Positions 45,150 through 61,955 of a stretch of DNA of 64,000 bases are shown one piece after another. The translations under genes were made by a program, and so were the position numbers. The stretch is taken from the NCBI GenBank assembly GCA_037447655.1, contig JBBHKE010000254.1, forward strand, positions 38,662 through 102,661, given 5' to 3'. The stretch is from Zygnema cylindricum. Lineage: Eukaryota; Streptophyta; Zygnematophyceae; Zygnematales; Zygnemataceae. The notes beneath the pieces were generated by a model. That model was given only the letters and a program-made list of their open reading frames with translations. It was not told the DNA's origin and did not search any database. The stretch's first letter is position 1. Each line of letters starts with the position of its first letter.

Positions 45150-47570
45150 AGTATGTTAATTGTTTTTTCTTTTCTTGGTCTTCTATAGTTGGCAAGCTGG
45201 TCGCCCGGACGACTACGAGGAAATTTCCGTCGAAACATAATAACAGTGCGTTACGTTGTTATACTTGTTACTAATTTAGGAATACGCAATAAAAAATGCT
45301 TAACTCTAATTGTTTTTACCTCTAATATAGGTACTGTGTACTGAGCCCTAAAAACTCTAATTTGGACAGTTTTTAAGTAGAGTAGTGTAAATAAAGAGTA
45401 GAAAAAAGGATCCTGCAACTGGTAACGACAGTTTTGCTTACTGTTTTGAAGTAGCCACCACACAGCCATCGCAGGACCTCTGCACAAGAGCACCATCTCA
45501 TGCAGACCTCAAAAGCGGAAAACAGCTTGATAGTTTACAGTTACAAAACATAGATGCAATTTTTGTTTCAATGGTTGACCACAACAAATGGCATTGTAGT
45601 GTGTGTCTTGTGCTATGGTGAATCGCATAACGGCTTTCACTAGGACAAAGAAGCCTAAAAGGAAGTGGAAAAGACGTGTGGCAATGAACATTTGATTTCA
45701 TACAACAAGAGTCTAATCAAAACAACGATGCATACATCTACAAATTTGGCGCAATTGTTATCAACAATGGTGATCAAAGCACAAGGTGTAAATCTGCACA
45801 TAACATTGCCTCAAGCCATAGGTTTCTTGTGTAAAAACAATTGCATACACTATATCCAGTTACCCAGTAGAGTATAAACATACTATACAGGTCGCCGTAT
45901 ATAGTGTTTCCAATCATTTTCGCACACTAAACCAATACATCAAACATTGCCATCATTTAACACACATTAAGATCTTACCAACAAACAACAAGGATCATTT
46001 ACTTAGTGAAGGCCACCGACAGGGAGTTGGACAAACTGTAGGACGGTTTACACAACCAAAAAGTTACAACAGAGTAGAACTAAAGAGTCCACGATAACAA
46101 TCTCTAATTCCTACAGCTCTTTAACTCCACTACACCCCACAGTTAGAGATTCAACGACACGCCAACGATCTCCTACGTGTCCTCAAATAATTGCCCAAAA
46201 GAAAAAGACGACCTCAAGAGACTGCGTCAGACCACAACTGAAAGAAAGCTCAAAAAACCAGTTTAAAAAAAGAATGACAATGTCAAATGACACGATCCTT
46301 CTCCAGGAACAGACGTGCATATGAGTGCAACGTGGAAGTTCTGTAAGCCACAGAACGACTTTAAGACAAACTCCCAAACCAGTCAGCCAATCACAGTCTC
46401 CCACAACCCTGCTGACATGGCAAATTTTACATAAAAAAACGGTAAAAAGAAAGAAAAAGAAATTAGAAAATAGAATAAGAAAAGCTGGGAGTCGGAGACT
46501 GGAGAGTCGAGGAGAAAAAGCCAAAAGAACAAAAACAGAACGGAAATAAACCAAGAAAAAAACCAAGAAAAAAACCAAAAAAAACTCAGAAAAAAAAGAA
46601 AAGAAGACAGGAAAAAAAAATGCAAACTTTCATCAAAGACAAACCAAGCAGATTCCACAATAAGACCCTTTCCTTGCTTCGAACTTTCGACTGAAACCTC
46701 AAAAAAAAAACATCACGAATGGCTGCTAGCCCTACTTTAAATCTGACCAAAAAAAGTCGCAGAGGGTCACCATCTTGCCTCTGGACTTCCGATTTTATAC
46801 TTTCGATTTCTGACTTTCGATTTTTGACTTTCAATTTTTGACTTTCGATTTTTGACTTTCAAATTTTGACTTTCGATTTTCGCCTTTCGAATTTTGGAAT
46901 GACTATCTCTCTACCGGAATGATTCTCTAGTGTAGTACCAGGCTCCTGGTGCAATAGATATCTCAACATCCGAGGGAAAAAGTCACCTGAGCCGCCAGAG
47001 ACTGTCTTAGGAGCCTCAAACAGATGAAAAATCAAGGCTGGATTGGGCTCCGGGGGATCGGTGGGAGAAGGCGGTACAGTTCCCATCATGTTACTTGGGC
47101 GAGGTAAAATAAGGTTAAAAAACCCATTTTTTTTAGAAAGACATTTCTCCGAAATATGGGCGGTATATACAGACCGAAAAAACGTTTCTGGACATCCTCC
47201 GTTAAGATAAACACTCTTGCGACTCCAAAAATTAGAATCATTAAATGTATCATGACATGCCGTGAGCAAATAAATATGTTAGTCATACATTATGAATGTA
47301 AACCATAAGCCGAAAAACAGGTAAAAAGGGCAAAAAACCACGTTAGGACACGAGAGAGGGAAATATGAAAAGCATAGTTTGAAGTTCAAAGAAAAAGGAT
47401 ACTATCTTCAATGTCAAAATCCTCAAGCCCTGCTTTTCGTATGGCCCACAGTGGCAAGATTAATCCTGTCCAGCACCAAGAGCTTTGGTCAGAACGTCTA
47501 AGGTGAACCTTGTCAAGCCCCGTCTTCCTTAATAAGGAAACACAGGAAAAACATAAGAGATGGTGAAACA
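45150..47570. other. Intergenic, no gene recognised
   Basis: No conserved coding segment is seen apart from repeat-derived frames. It holds the minisatellite at 46795-46890. Confidence 0.4.
46795..46890 (+). repeat. GACTTTCGATTTTT minisatellite
   Basis: Six or seven ~15-bp units of GACTTTCGATTTTT with small variations. Confidence 0.88.
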
Positions 47571-47580
47571 TAATGGTGTT

Positions 47581-52184
<4,604 letters not shown>

Positions 52185-52189
52185 ATTTT

Positions 52190-52800
52190 TTAATGTCTAA
52201 ACCTTCAAACCTTCAAACTTACTACAAAAGTGGAAGAGGACGACCAACTGCCAGCCAAACAACCTTTACAAATAATAAATTAGAAAGCAGTAATGGTTAC
52301 AACGATCTCTGTGCCATTGAGGAGATATCACACTCCGCAGGTACCATCTTGGTGACTACACCTCCCAAACAAAATTTTACCAGTTAAAGATATTTTCGAC
52401 TGCGACAGCTTTACAGCTCCTGTATCTGGCTTTAAAGTCAAACAATCACCCGCTTACACATACAAAAATGTTTGAGCATTCAATTACTGCCCTGGTTAGG
52501 GCCAACTTGATGTACAACCTACAGAAATATACTCGAACGCTTAAAAGGCGAAGGGCTTACACACAGCTCCCGAACACTCGGAGCTGTTGTTTTGCACAAG
52601 CTGCTCCAGGTCTCCACTGTGTTTTACAGATATGAACTTCACCAGCTACCAAAGAGTCGAAAACGATCCATTACACCGAGGAAACGATCGGCAACCCTAA
52701 TTTTTGGCCCACGATGCAATAACATAAGCCAAGCTAAAGCAGAACTGCAGAGTTGTAACTGCATCCGCATGTATCTAACGCTTAGGTTTAGCGTGCGACT
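52190..52800. other. Upstream region of poly(A) polymerase gene
   Basis: About 600 bp before the MITE, presumably 5' UTR and promoter. I see no distinct TATA box or other gene. Confidence 0.4.
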
Positions 52801-52806
52801 TTAGTA

Positions 52807-53297
52807 CAGTACACCACCAATCACTATTAGAGTAAAGGAATAAACAGCGTAAAAAAAAAATAGTGTGATTAACGCTAATTGGGGAAAAAAAAAATCCAAA
52901 AAAAACATATATACTAATTAATCACTAACTCTAATTTGGGTTTTTTTCGAATAATAAATGCCCGCCGTATTGATGTCTACATCAATATATGTATTTGTAC
53001 AGAATCTGACAATTCGTACGCCAAAATCTAAATATTCGAGTTTGCGTCTCTTCGCAATTACATTAAATGACTTTTTGTACATTTGTATTTCAAAAAGTAC
53101 ATTCTGGTACGAAAACAACTTCCGTACACCACACTATAAACATTGAAGTGTATATCCGTTATTAACGCTAATTAAAAAAAGAACCCTAAAAGGCGTAAAG
53201 GAAAAAATATAATTATGGATTGTGTTTCAGGTTTTTTTTTTTTTTAAAGGGCACCGAATTAGCGTTATCTACTGTAATAGCGATTGGCGGTGTACTG
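52807..53297 (+). mobile_element. Pogo-family MITE
   Basis: 491 bp between TA dinucleotides (52805-52806 and 53298-53299). Termini CAGTACACCACCAATCAC and GCGATTGGCGGTGTACTG form ~28-bp inverted repeats. The interior has CTTCCGTACACCACACTATAAA and AACCCTAAAAGGCGTAAAG, the same subterminal blocks as the large elements. It is an internal-deletion derivative or relative. Confidence 0.88.
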
Positions 53298-54249
53298 TAC
53301 ACCGCGCCGCGCATCGTTATTAGTGTTAGGATTACAATGTGGGATTTTGGTTCAGTTTTAGTGTGGGTCAGTTTTTGTCGCGCGTCACGTCGCGCATTAT
53401 GTTTCGTTTCATTTGTACTTTTGTACTTTTCAGTTTCGTTTGATTAAGTGTGAACAGTTTGGTCTTTTTCATACGGGACTTCTAGTACTTTCGGTTCGTG
53501 CGTACGTCTAGCAGTTTCGTTAGATTACGTTGTACTTTAAGTAAATTGATGCTAATATGTGTCTTAACTCTAAATAGGTTGTACTCCAATAAGTATCTTC
53601 GGCTTGTGACCGGTATTAGCGTTAATGCTATCATGTATTAGAGTAAACATTTATTCTAAATTGGTTCAAAATGTACAAACTTAACAACCATATCATCTCA
53701 CGCGTAATGTGATTGGTCGACGCGAATTACACGTGGCCAGTTTCATATGCACACGAAAATTACAGCTCCAGCAAGACGTTACACAAACCGCCTATCATTC
53801 CCGATGCATCCCAAAATCGAATCGTACATTCAATCTACAGCAGCGTTTACCATGGCCCTTTCATGAGAATCGTCCACGTGCATACTCCCTTAACCAAAAT
53901 GGCGCAATTCTTGAAACTTTCCCGCTTGCACTTTTTCATTTTAAAAATTTGGATAATTCACTTTCATGCAAAATATTAAAATTCAAATTTTGAACACCAA
54001 AAGGGTGGGGAATTGTTTCCCGCTTTTTAATCCCAAAACTTTCTTTTTACATCGTATACATATCAGGCTTTCAGGACATCAATGGCACTGTCTTTCCACA
54101 TTCTCCATTTAGCTTGGCTTTTGCATCCTTTTATTTTGCTTTATATCCTTTCTTGTCCGAAACGCTTGCTTATTTATTGCAAATATGTGGCCCATTACTT
54201 CCCGTATTACCACTTCTTTTGCGGCGAAAAACATAGCTACGACTAAATT

Positions 54250-54530
54250 TTTGCCACCCACGGTTCAAGAAGACAAAGCTACGGCTGAGGTTTTGCCACC
54301 CACGGTTCAAGAGGACAAAGCTACGGCTGAGGTTTTGCCACCCACGGTTCAAGAGGACGAAGCTACGGCTGAAGTTTTGCCACCCACGGTTCAAGAGGAC
54401 AAAGCTACGGCTGAGGTTTTGCCACCCACGGTTCAAGAGGACGAAGCTACGGCTGAAGTTTTGCCACCCACGGTTCAAGAGGACAAAGCTACGGCTGAGG
54501 TTTTGCCACCCACGGTTCAAAAGGACAACG
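54250..54530 (+). repeat. 42-bp coding minisatellite
   Basis: Seven units of 42 bp encode ATAEVLPPTVQED(K/E) in the transposase N-terminal region. The units are nearly identical and alternate GACAAA/GACGAA, implying recent expansion by unequal exchange. The repeats keep frame, which gives an open reading frame on both strands. Confidence 0.93.
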
Positions 54531-56108
54531 ATTGGAGCGAAGCCCAAGGCTCCGACCCACTGATTGAAGAAATGGGAATACCCGTCGTAGACCCATTCTT
54601 TGAAGGTGCTGCCACCGGAGAAATGGACTCACCGAGTGGGTCGTACGGGAACGATCCGGTGGCGATCCGGAAAACTCAGCAATTTTCAACGAAGATTACT
54701 CAACTACGAGTAATCAATTGGATGATTGCTGATTTCCATGAGAATGGAAAGGTGGGGCTCATCCTGAGGACCTTCAAAAAGTTTCCCCAACATTTTACGG
54801 GGGAGTATAACACAAGTAAGAGTATTACCATTCCTCCTTACCTTCAAATGGCTATTTTCGAATGCCTAATCTGTATGTTGTTAGCTCCCATTGCTTGTAA
54901 TTTATTTTCACATATTGAATATTTAATGTTGATTATTTATCCCTCGTTATGTTAATTCGTGTATGCCTCATTCTCCCCCCCCCCCCCATCTCGTGTCGTC
55001 ATGCTGGGTGGTTGTGCACCGTCGTGCAATAGGACGATGTGGAGTCTCATGGCGATTTTTACCATGAGTATTAACCATTGGACGGGCGACAACATTGTGT
55101 CGTCGCCTCGATGTTTTTATCGAGAGGCGATTAAATTGGAGCGTCGGCAAAGGTTGGAGAAATGAAAAAGGCGACGATAATGCGTCGTCGCCTGAACGTT
55201 GGAAGTTTCGAAATACGAATGCGTGCCGGTTTGACGCCTCGGCGTCAGTTAAATCATAAATGTCAAAAACATCGTGCATTTAAAAAACAACGAACAAGCG
55301 ACGACGCCCAATGTTCAAATCGCCCAATGTAAACGAAACGTCTAACGCATCGTTTTGTTTCGTCGCCCCACTGCTGTCGCTGAAAACAATTTGTAGATGT
55401 AATTTCTTACGCTTAATATTTTTATCTTCACTAATTTTTTTTTTATTTTTTTGCTCTAATCGCAGAATTCCAAAAGGCATGCAGATGGTGGGTAGAAAGG
55501 CAAATGATCCTAAGAGGGATAAGGGAAACTACATCCACTCTATCTTCTTCTAGTTTTGGAAAGAGAAGCGTGGCGGTGACGAAGGCGTTACCGGGGAGGG
55601 GTAGAAAAGAATTAAAATGGGTGGAAAAGGTTCACGAGGAATTAGTGGATGAATTATACCGGTTCCAAAAGGCGAGCATGAAGATGTCGGCGGTCATCGT
55701 GGGAAATATGGCGTGTTACATCATTAAGCGGATGAAAAAGGTTGGTGCGCCAGAATTTATCAACGCAAATGGTGATGAGCTTAAGGTAAAAATCTCAAAG
55801 CGATGGATACAACGTTTTTTAGAAAAGCATAGCATTGTAGTCTGAGCCCAAAAAGGCAAACTACAATTAAGTCCGGAGAAGGAGGAATACATAGAGAGAT
55901 GCGTGGCATATCACATGGGAGTTTTAAAAAAGGGATTTCTTTCTGGTAAGCCTCGTACTTCCCTTCCCTTTATTGCTTTGTGTTGTATTTCGTGTTTCAC
56001 TTTGTTTCTTTTTCGTGGTTGTCGAATGAATGTAAAAATATTATTTGTTATCTTAGTAAAACCCGAATTTGTAAAGTTTACAAAAATATGAACCAAAACG
56101 GGTTGTTG

Positions 56109-56110
<2 letters not shown>

Positions 56111-56150
<40 letters not shown>
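56111..56150 (+). repeat. Poly-T run in transposase intron 2
   Basis: About 39 consecutive T upstream of the AG acceptor at 56169-56170. It could act as an extended polypyrimidine tract. Confidence 0.9.
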
Positions 56151-56155
<5 letters not shown>

Positions 56156-56620
56156 TTTGGCGGGTATTAGGTCGTTTCAACGAGGATTTGGTGGAAAACA
56201 TGGACGAAACCCATTTAATTGTAAACATGGACAACAAAAAAAACCTTGGGTTTCCGCGGCGACGAGGTCGTCAAATACGCCGACGTTGCGGGTGGTGGAG
56301 AGTCAATGACATTAATGGTAGGACTCACGGGAGGAGTGAACGCAAGAATTGAGACACCAATGATAATTTTTACAAACCGCAATCGAAGCTACCCGATACA
56401 AGGCCTTCCCGACGATGTACCAGGTAAGTTTCCTTCAATTTGACATTTTATTCATTCTCAATATTATTTTCCTCTATTATTCAAGTATTCCTCTCTATGA
56501 AAAAGTGTTTGTCAATTTCCTATTGTTTATAAGTGCTTCCTCCCTATCCCCTTCCCCTCCCCCCCCCCTCTCCCCCCCTCACTCACTCTCTCTCCCTCTC
56601 TCCCTCTCCCCCTCATATAA

Positions 56621-57102
56621 CTCACTCGTATCCTTTAATTTGTTTGATTGTATGGGTTTGCTATCGAACCAGCCCTAAGGGATGGAACGACAAAACCGTA
56701 TTCCCGCAATGGGTAGAAGAGCCGAGATCCTACCAAGGAGATCAGGATGACCGTGAAAAAATAATCTTCCTTGACAATTGTGGCGGTCACAACAATTACG
56801 AGGAGTTGACTCGGGTGTTACTCGAGAAGAGGACGATCCTCCACTTCTTCCCTCCATGTAACTCACTCGTATCCTTTAATTTGTTTGATTGTATGGGTTT
56901 GCTATCGAACCGGCCCTAAGGGATAGAACGACAAAACCGTATTCCCGCAATGGGTAGAAGAGCCGAGATCCTACCAAGGAGATCGGGATGGCCGTGAAAA
57001 AATAATCTTCCTTGACAATTGTGGCGGTCACAACAGTTCAGAGGAGTTGACTCGTGTGTTACTCAAGAAGTGGACGATCCTCCACTTCTTCCCTCCGTGT
57101 GC
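56621..57102 (+). repeat. 241-bp tandem duplication within transposase
   Basis: CTCACTCGTATCCTTTAATT starts at 56621 and again at 56862. Each unit includes intron end, exon start (CYRTSPKGW), the second catalytic Asp (FLDNCGGHN) and the FFPP segment. The units differ at only a few bases. Confidence 0.93.
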
Positions 57103-57884
57103 AACACACCTCGTGCAACCCGCCGACTCCTTCGTAATTTCGAAGATTAAGGAGGTTTGGTCGAGAAAATGGGAGAGTTGGAAAATGAACGGGATTGAGA
57201 AGCAAGTGTGGTCCCTTCCGAGTGGCAAAGGTTGGTCGGAAAGCTAGTCGGGCCCGGGAAGGCGTTCTTCCTTAAGTTGGCTCGCGATTCAATTCGCGAA
57301 GTCAACGCTATGAAGGACAAGAACGGGATGGGTTACGCACGGAAGGCTATGATCCGGTGCGGATTGTCGTTGAAGGATGGTAAATGGGAGGAGAGTATGC
57401 TCACCCAAGATTTGCAAGTCATCATCATGAAATGGCGATGCCATTTTGAGGGCGATGAGGTGCCACTCCCTTCCATACCAGCACGACATTTACTCAATGA
57501 CATTCGAGAAGCCAACACTTGACAAGATGAAGTCATTGATGACGGAGGTTGGGGGGACGACGATTTTGAGTCCCTTTATAGAGATGTGGTTTAAATAGTA
57601 AAGTGGGGAATGGATGTTTGCATAAGTTAGTAGTAATAGTGTTGTTTATTTTCCTTTTTTTTTGGTAGTTTTGGATTGGTAGTATGATATTCGTACTTTT
57701 AGTTTACTTTAGTATGTCCCGTAATTTGTATTAGTGACCAACTCAATATAATTGTATCATTTTTTGTTTTTCATTTTGATGTTTGTTACTCAAAAAATTG
57801 TGTGGTAAATATGCTGAATGACATTGAATTTTATTGATGATTTCAATGTTCATGGAGAATGCATTAGTTTCATTGATTATTCCG

Positions 57885-58215
57885 CAGTTGACGACGAATG
57901 CTCTTCATCGCTGGCTCGATTTCAGCAGTAGGTCAGTTCCAGCGACGAGACATTGTCGTCGCTGAATTTTACAAGTTCCTCTACGCCATTCAGCGACAAC
58001 AATATGTCGTCGCTGAATGGTATAACTTCAGCTCCACCATTAAGCGACGACAAATTGTCGTCGCTGAATGGTAAAACTTCAGCTCCACCATGAAGCGACG
58101 CAATGTCGCTGAATGGTTATCATCCACATTAAGCGAGACACATTGTCGTCGCTGAATGGTACAACTTTTGGTCCACCATTCATCAATGGCATTGTGTCGT
58201 CGCTGAAGAGTAGAA
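57885..58215 (+). repeat. Array of GTCGTCGC palindromes
   Basis: Seven or so inverted or direct occurrences of AGCGACGACAA / TTGTCGTCGCTGAATGG at about 60-bp spacing, paired so that each pair can form a hairpin. Copy 1 has weaker versions at 9668-9870, and transposase intron 1 has GGCGACGATAATGCG-TCGTCGCC near 55170 and 55085. Confidence 0.85.
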
Positions 58216-59264
58216 CCTTCAAGAACTTCCATTATTTTTTTTTTTGGCAAGGGCAACCATATTAAATGAGTATCAAAATTTGACAACAACATAAAAGTTT
58301 AAATTCGTACTAGGACCGCAAAGCTAGACATAGGCCGGTTGCTTGACTTTACCATAAATATACTTGCTTGTCATGTGAAAAACGCAAAAACTTCACAGAC
58401 AATTGTACACACAAGAACTCCCAATACCTCAGAAATTTTTTGCACAAACAAATAAATGGTAATCCAATATAATTATTTTACTCAAAACTAATAGACCAAA
58501 TATCATTTTCTTCCCTTGCGTATAATTTTATTTTCTTATATTATCTTGGTCATAAAGAAAATAATATATGTCATTATTTTTTTAAAATTCGTTACCAAAA
58601 TAACCTCTTATCATCGCTTTTAAACGATCAAAAAACATAATCAAAAAGCACAAGGCAGAATCAAAATTAGAAAACAAAAATAAACAACATTAAACCAAAA
58701 ACGTAAGTTTGAAATAACATTTTTTTTAAATTACTTTCAACGGGCACATAAAAAATATACATAAACAGACCAATCTAAATATAAACCATATTTATGGTTT
58801 CGTAATGAAATAAAAGTAACAACGGAAAATACAGAAACCTATCTAGGATAAATAACAAATGTAAAAATTGGTAACAACACAATTAATTACTCCTCCCTAT
58901 TTGTTTTCTAATGTCCCTTTTTTTCTATCTCTTCCTTTCTCCCTCTCTTTTTCCTATCGTTCAAAAAAAAATTTAATCTGTTTTCCAAATTCACTATGGA
59001 AAAACCGTTGTCAAAATGTTGAAAGTCCTTCATAATAATGGAGCAATTTTCATACTTTCATCGAACACCCCTTTGGTTTTGAAAACAGAGAGAACATTGA
59101 GTACGTCACGTCTGCAGGTAAGACAATAAAAAAACACAACAAACAAAACCGCATTAAAAAACAAAAGAAATTATATACAAAGCAAAACAAATAAATATAC
59201 CACAACAAAATAAAGACTGAAAAAACAAAACAAAACAAAACAACTAGAAAGAACAAATTTTAGG

Positions 59265-59900
59265 AGGGCTAGAAGAAGGGAGAGGAAGAGAGGAAGGGAA
59301 AGATATAGTAAAGGAGAGGGGTGGCAGATTGAGAGGGAGACGGTGATGGATAGGGAGAGGTAAACTGAGAGAGAGAGGAAAAAAGAGAGGAGAGGACGAG
59401 GGAGACGGAGAGTGGGGGAAGATCGAGAAGGAGACAGAGATGGAGAGGAAGAGGTAATATGAGAGGGAGAGGGAGAGGCAATAATGAGGTAGAGGAAGAG
59501 GGAGAGGGAGATTTAGAGGGAGAGGGAAATGTAGATTGAGAAAGAGAGGAAGAGGGAAAAAGAGAGGCAGCCTAAAAAGGAGAGGGAGATTTATAGGGAG
59601 AGGGAAAAAGAGAGTCGGACTGAAAGGGAGAGGGATATCGAGAAGGAAATGAAGAGGCAGATTCAGAGGGGAGAGGGGGAGGGAGATGGAGGGGGATATA
59701 CAGAGGGTAAGGTAAATGAGGGGGAGAGAGGGAAAAAAGGGACAAGGGACAAAGAGATTAGAGGGAGCGACATTTTGAGAATGATGGACGGGGGAAAGTG
59801 AGAGAGCGACAGAGACAGAGAGAGAGATGGGGGGGGGGGAAGAAGGCAAACCTGGAGAGACGGGGAGGCGAGGGATATGGAGAGGCGATTTGGAATCCAT
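59265..59900 (+). repeat. Long purine (G/A) tract, copy 2
   Basis: About 630 bp almost purely G/A on the plus strand, positionally equivalent to 10830-11560 in copy 1. The open frames across it (Leu/Pro/Ser on the minus strand) are compositional. Confidence 0.85.
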
Positions 59901-60854
59901 GGAGGCGAAATGAAAATGGCGGCGGAAATTTCGCCTGCTTCTTGTTAAAAGCACGCCAACGCAAACGTCACGCCAACGCAGACGTCATATCCCTCTGTGA
60001 TGGAAAACATACGCCTGGTTTTGATTCGTCCAAAACGGATCTTTTTTTTGAGGACTGTCCGCATTTGGCGTTTCGTCGCCCCAACTATCACCAACGCCAT
60101 ATGTGGTTATTATATTCTATTTAATTCAATGATTAACTCTAATTTGTGATTTACTTGGCAAATCAACCCCATATTAACGTATACATTCACGGTATTTTGT
60201 GGTCGGCACCATAATACAATCAACTTTTATGCTAAATCGGACCTTTAACACCGAAATAGCATAAACATATACGTTAAATTAACCGACACCACAAATGAGC
60301 ATTAATGTTCACCATAATTGTTTTCAAGGAACTTAGTTGTAGATAAAACAGTATATTTCAGAGTTTACAATTATACGACGGGGCGACATTTGATTCAGTT
60401 AAGTTCATTTACCGAAAAAATGACTTTCCACATGCGAATATGTTTGACGTTCACACGGTCGACCACGTGGTTGTTGGACGAATATGTGCGAACGCGATAT
60501 TTTATGACCCGGTTTGATCCCTCTTTTTAGACGGTACATTCGCATGCGTCCGCGGACCCTAAAACTCATTAATTATACTTTTTCACTTAAAAAGGTACAT
60601 TTTTGTACGGTCTGACACTAACCGTACACCACACTATTTAAACAACAATGTACTTTCATTTGTACCGTCATTTGAAAAGAACCCTAAATGGCGTAAAAGA
60701 AAAAACAAAATAATTTATGCTATTTGAGAATAAAAAAAAAAGGTACCTTAATGTTGAAAAAGGAGGTATTTTGTAGTCTTTCTTATGGACTTAGTGCAGC
60801 CCTCATACTTGTACTTTTCTACTTTAACACTTGAATGCCTACCATTTTGCGGTA

Positions 60855-61417
60855 CAGTACACCGTCAATCGCTGTTAGAGTATATAACGCCAATTCGGTG
60901 CCCTTTTTTCAAAAAAAAAAACCCGAAATACAATCCATAATTCTATTTTTTCCATTATTCTAATTAGGGTTTTTTTTTCAATTAGCGTTAATAAGGGAAG
61001 TACACTACGATGGAAATAGTGTGGCGTACGGACATGATACTTCCGTACGAAATGGTACTTTTTGAATTACAAAGGCATAAAAAGACACTAACATTATTGC
61101 GCACACATGTGAATGTGCACTGGAAGAAAGAGATGGAAACTCGTCGACAAAAATCACGTTCTCATAAGTTCGTCCGTCGACCGTGTGAACAGCGCGACGG
61201 CGTACGAATTGTCAGATTTTGTTCGAATACATATATTAGTGTAGACATTGAAAGGGCGGGTATTTATTATTCAGGACAACCCAAATTACAGTTAGGGATT
61301 AATTAGTATATATTTAAAAAAAATATATATATATATATATCCCGATTAGTGTTAATAACACTAATTTTTTTTTACGCTATTTATTCCTTTACCCTAATAG
61401 CGATTGACGGTGTACTG
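60855..61417 (+). mobile_element. Pogo-family MITE
   Basis: 563 bp between TA (60853-60854) and TA (61418-61419). Termini CAGTACACCGTCAATCGC and GCGATTGACGGTGTACTG are perfect inverted repeats that share the same A/G variant (GTCAATC), so they have stayed matched. The interior resembles 21504-22002 (CACATGTGAATGTGCA, GTGTAGACAT). Confidence 0.9.
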
Positions 61418-61955
61418 TACCGTAAAGCCACGTCGTAAAATTGAAATCTCTTGTCGCACACGCGTCCACGCAAACTTTTTTATCGTAGTGTACAAAGCAA
61501 GCCGCTTTGCCACATCACGTTTTCCATTGGCTCCGAAGCTTCAGGAGACGAGGGATATTCAAAGCATGAATCCGAATCAGAATACCGTATCCGATATTTC
61601 GCAAGGGAATTCGTTCTGGGAACCAGGAAAGTAGGAAAAGTATATTTGCTACAGGAGTACAGGAGCTTTGTGTTTAGATTCAGTACAATGCAATAAAGTA
61701 CGGTGTTTTTTTAGTACGGTGTTTCTGTTTAGTACGGCGTTTTTGTTTAGTACGATAAACTCCTAAGAGAATTCGCACAGTTTGTTTGTGCGAATCGAAA
61801 GTCGCTGAATGGAGGATCTATTCAAACAAAGTCAATCGACGGTTTCTGATCGTTCGTACAAAGTGTATAGCCAGTGGCTTGCTTTGCCACGGTTAGAGTT
61901 TGGACTTTGGGTGGTTTCAGCTTTGTGGCCTCGATAATCGAAATTATAGTTTACA

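Larger units (their letters stand above)
54185..57594 (+). pseudogene. Pogo-like DDE transposase, broken
   Basis: Exon 1 (54185-54815) holds seven 14-residue repeats, then WMIADFHENGKVGLILRTF and FPQHFTGEYN. It splices by GTAAGAG/CGCAG to exon 2 (55466-55945), with FQKACRWWVERQM and a CENP-B/Tc5-type helix-turn-helix (SKRWIQRFLEKHSIVV..AQKGK). Exon 3 (56171-56423) has ENMDETHLIVNMDNKKTLGF (first Asp region). The next coding part has IIFLDNCGGHN (second Asp) and then ATHLVQPADSF (third Asp), as in DDE_1 transposases. The tail (to 57594) is acidic, WGDDDFESLY. Defects: TGA at 55843-55845 and 57520-57522 (both fit CGA to TGA), a 241-bp tandem duplication over the second Asp, a frame change near 57210, and no AG acceptor before the fourth exon. 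It is inactive as read. Confidence 0.82.
53298..60765 (+). mobile_element. Pogo/Tc1-type DNA transposon, large (copy 2)
   Basis: The left end TACACCGCGCCGCGCATCG directly abuts the preceding MITE. Inside are a spliced DDE transposase gene (54185-57594), an array of GTCGTCGC palindromes (57885-58215), a purine tract (59265-59900) and a subterminal CCGTACACCACACTATTTAAAC block (60622-60645). The right terminal repeat is missing: the sequence breaks off after AACCCTAAATGGCGTAAAAG near 60700-60765, where copy 1 continues to its terminus. CAG.. termini with TA target, plus a CENP-B/pogo-like transposase, place the family in Tc1/mariner-pogo. It is at least 7.4 kb, long for that superfamily. Confidence 0.75.

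Noticed and set aside
46183-46658. Phe/Leu-rich minus frames of 91-131 codons
   Set aside because: They derive from A-rich plus-strand sequence; no splice structure or family motif.
54170-54547. Minus-strand repeat protein (RGWQNLSRSFVLLN)
   Set aside because: It is the antisense of the 42-bp minisatellite, whose length is a multiple of three and so keeps several frames open.
59244-59954. 236-codon Leu/Pro/Ser-rich minus frame
   Set aside because: It is compositional, from the second purine tract; the equivalent frame is not conserved in copy 1.
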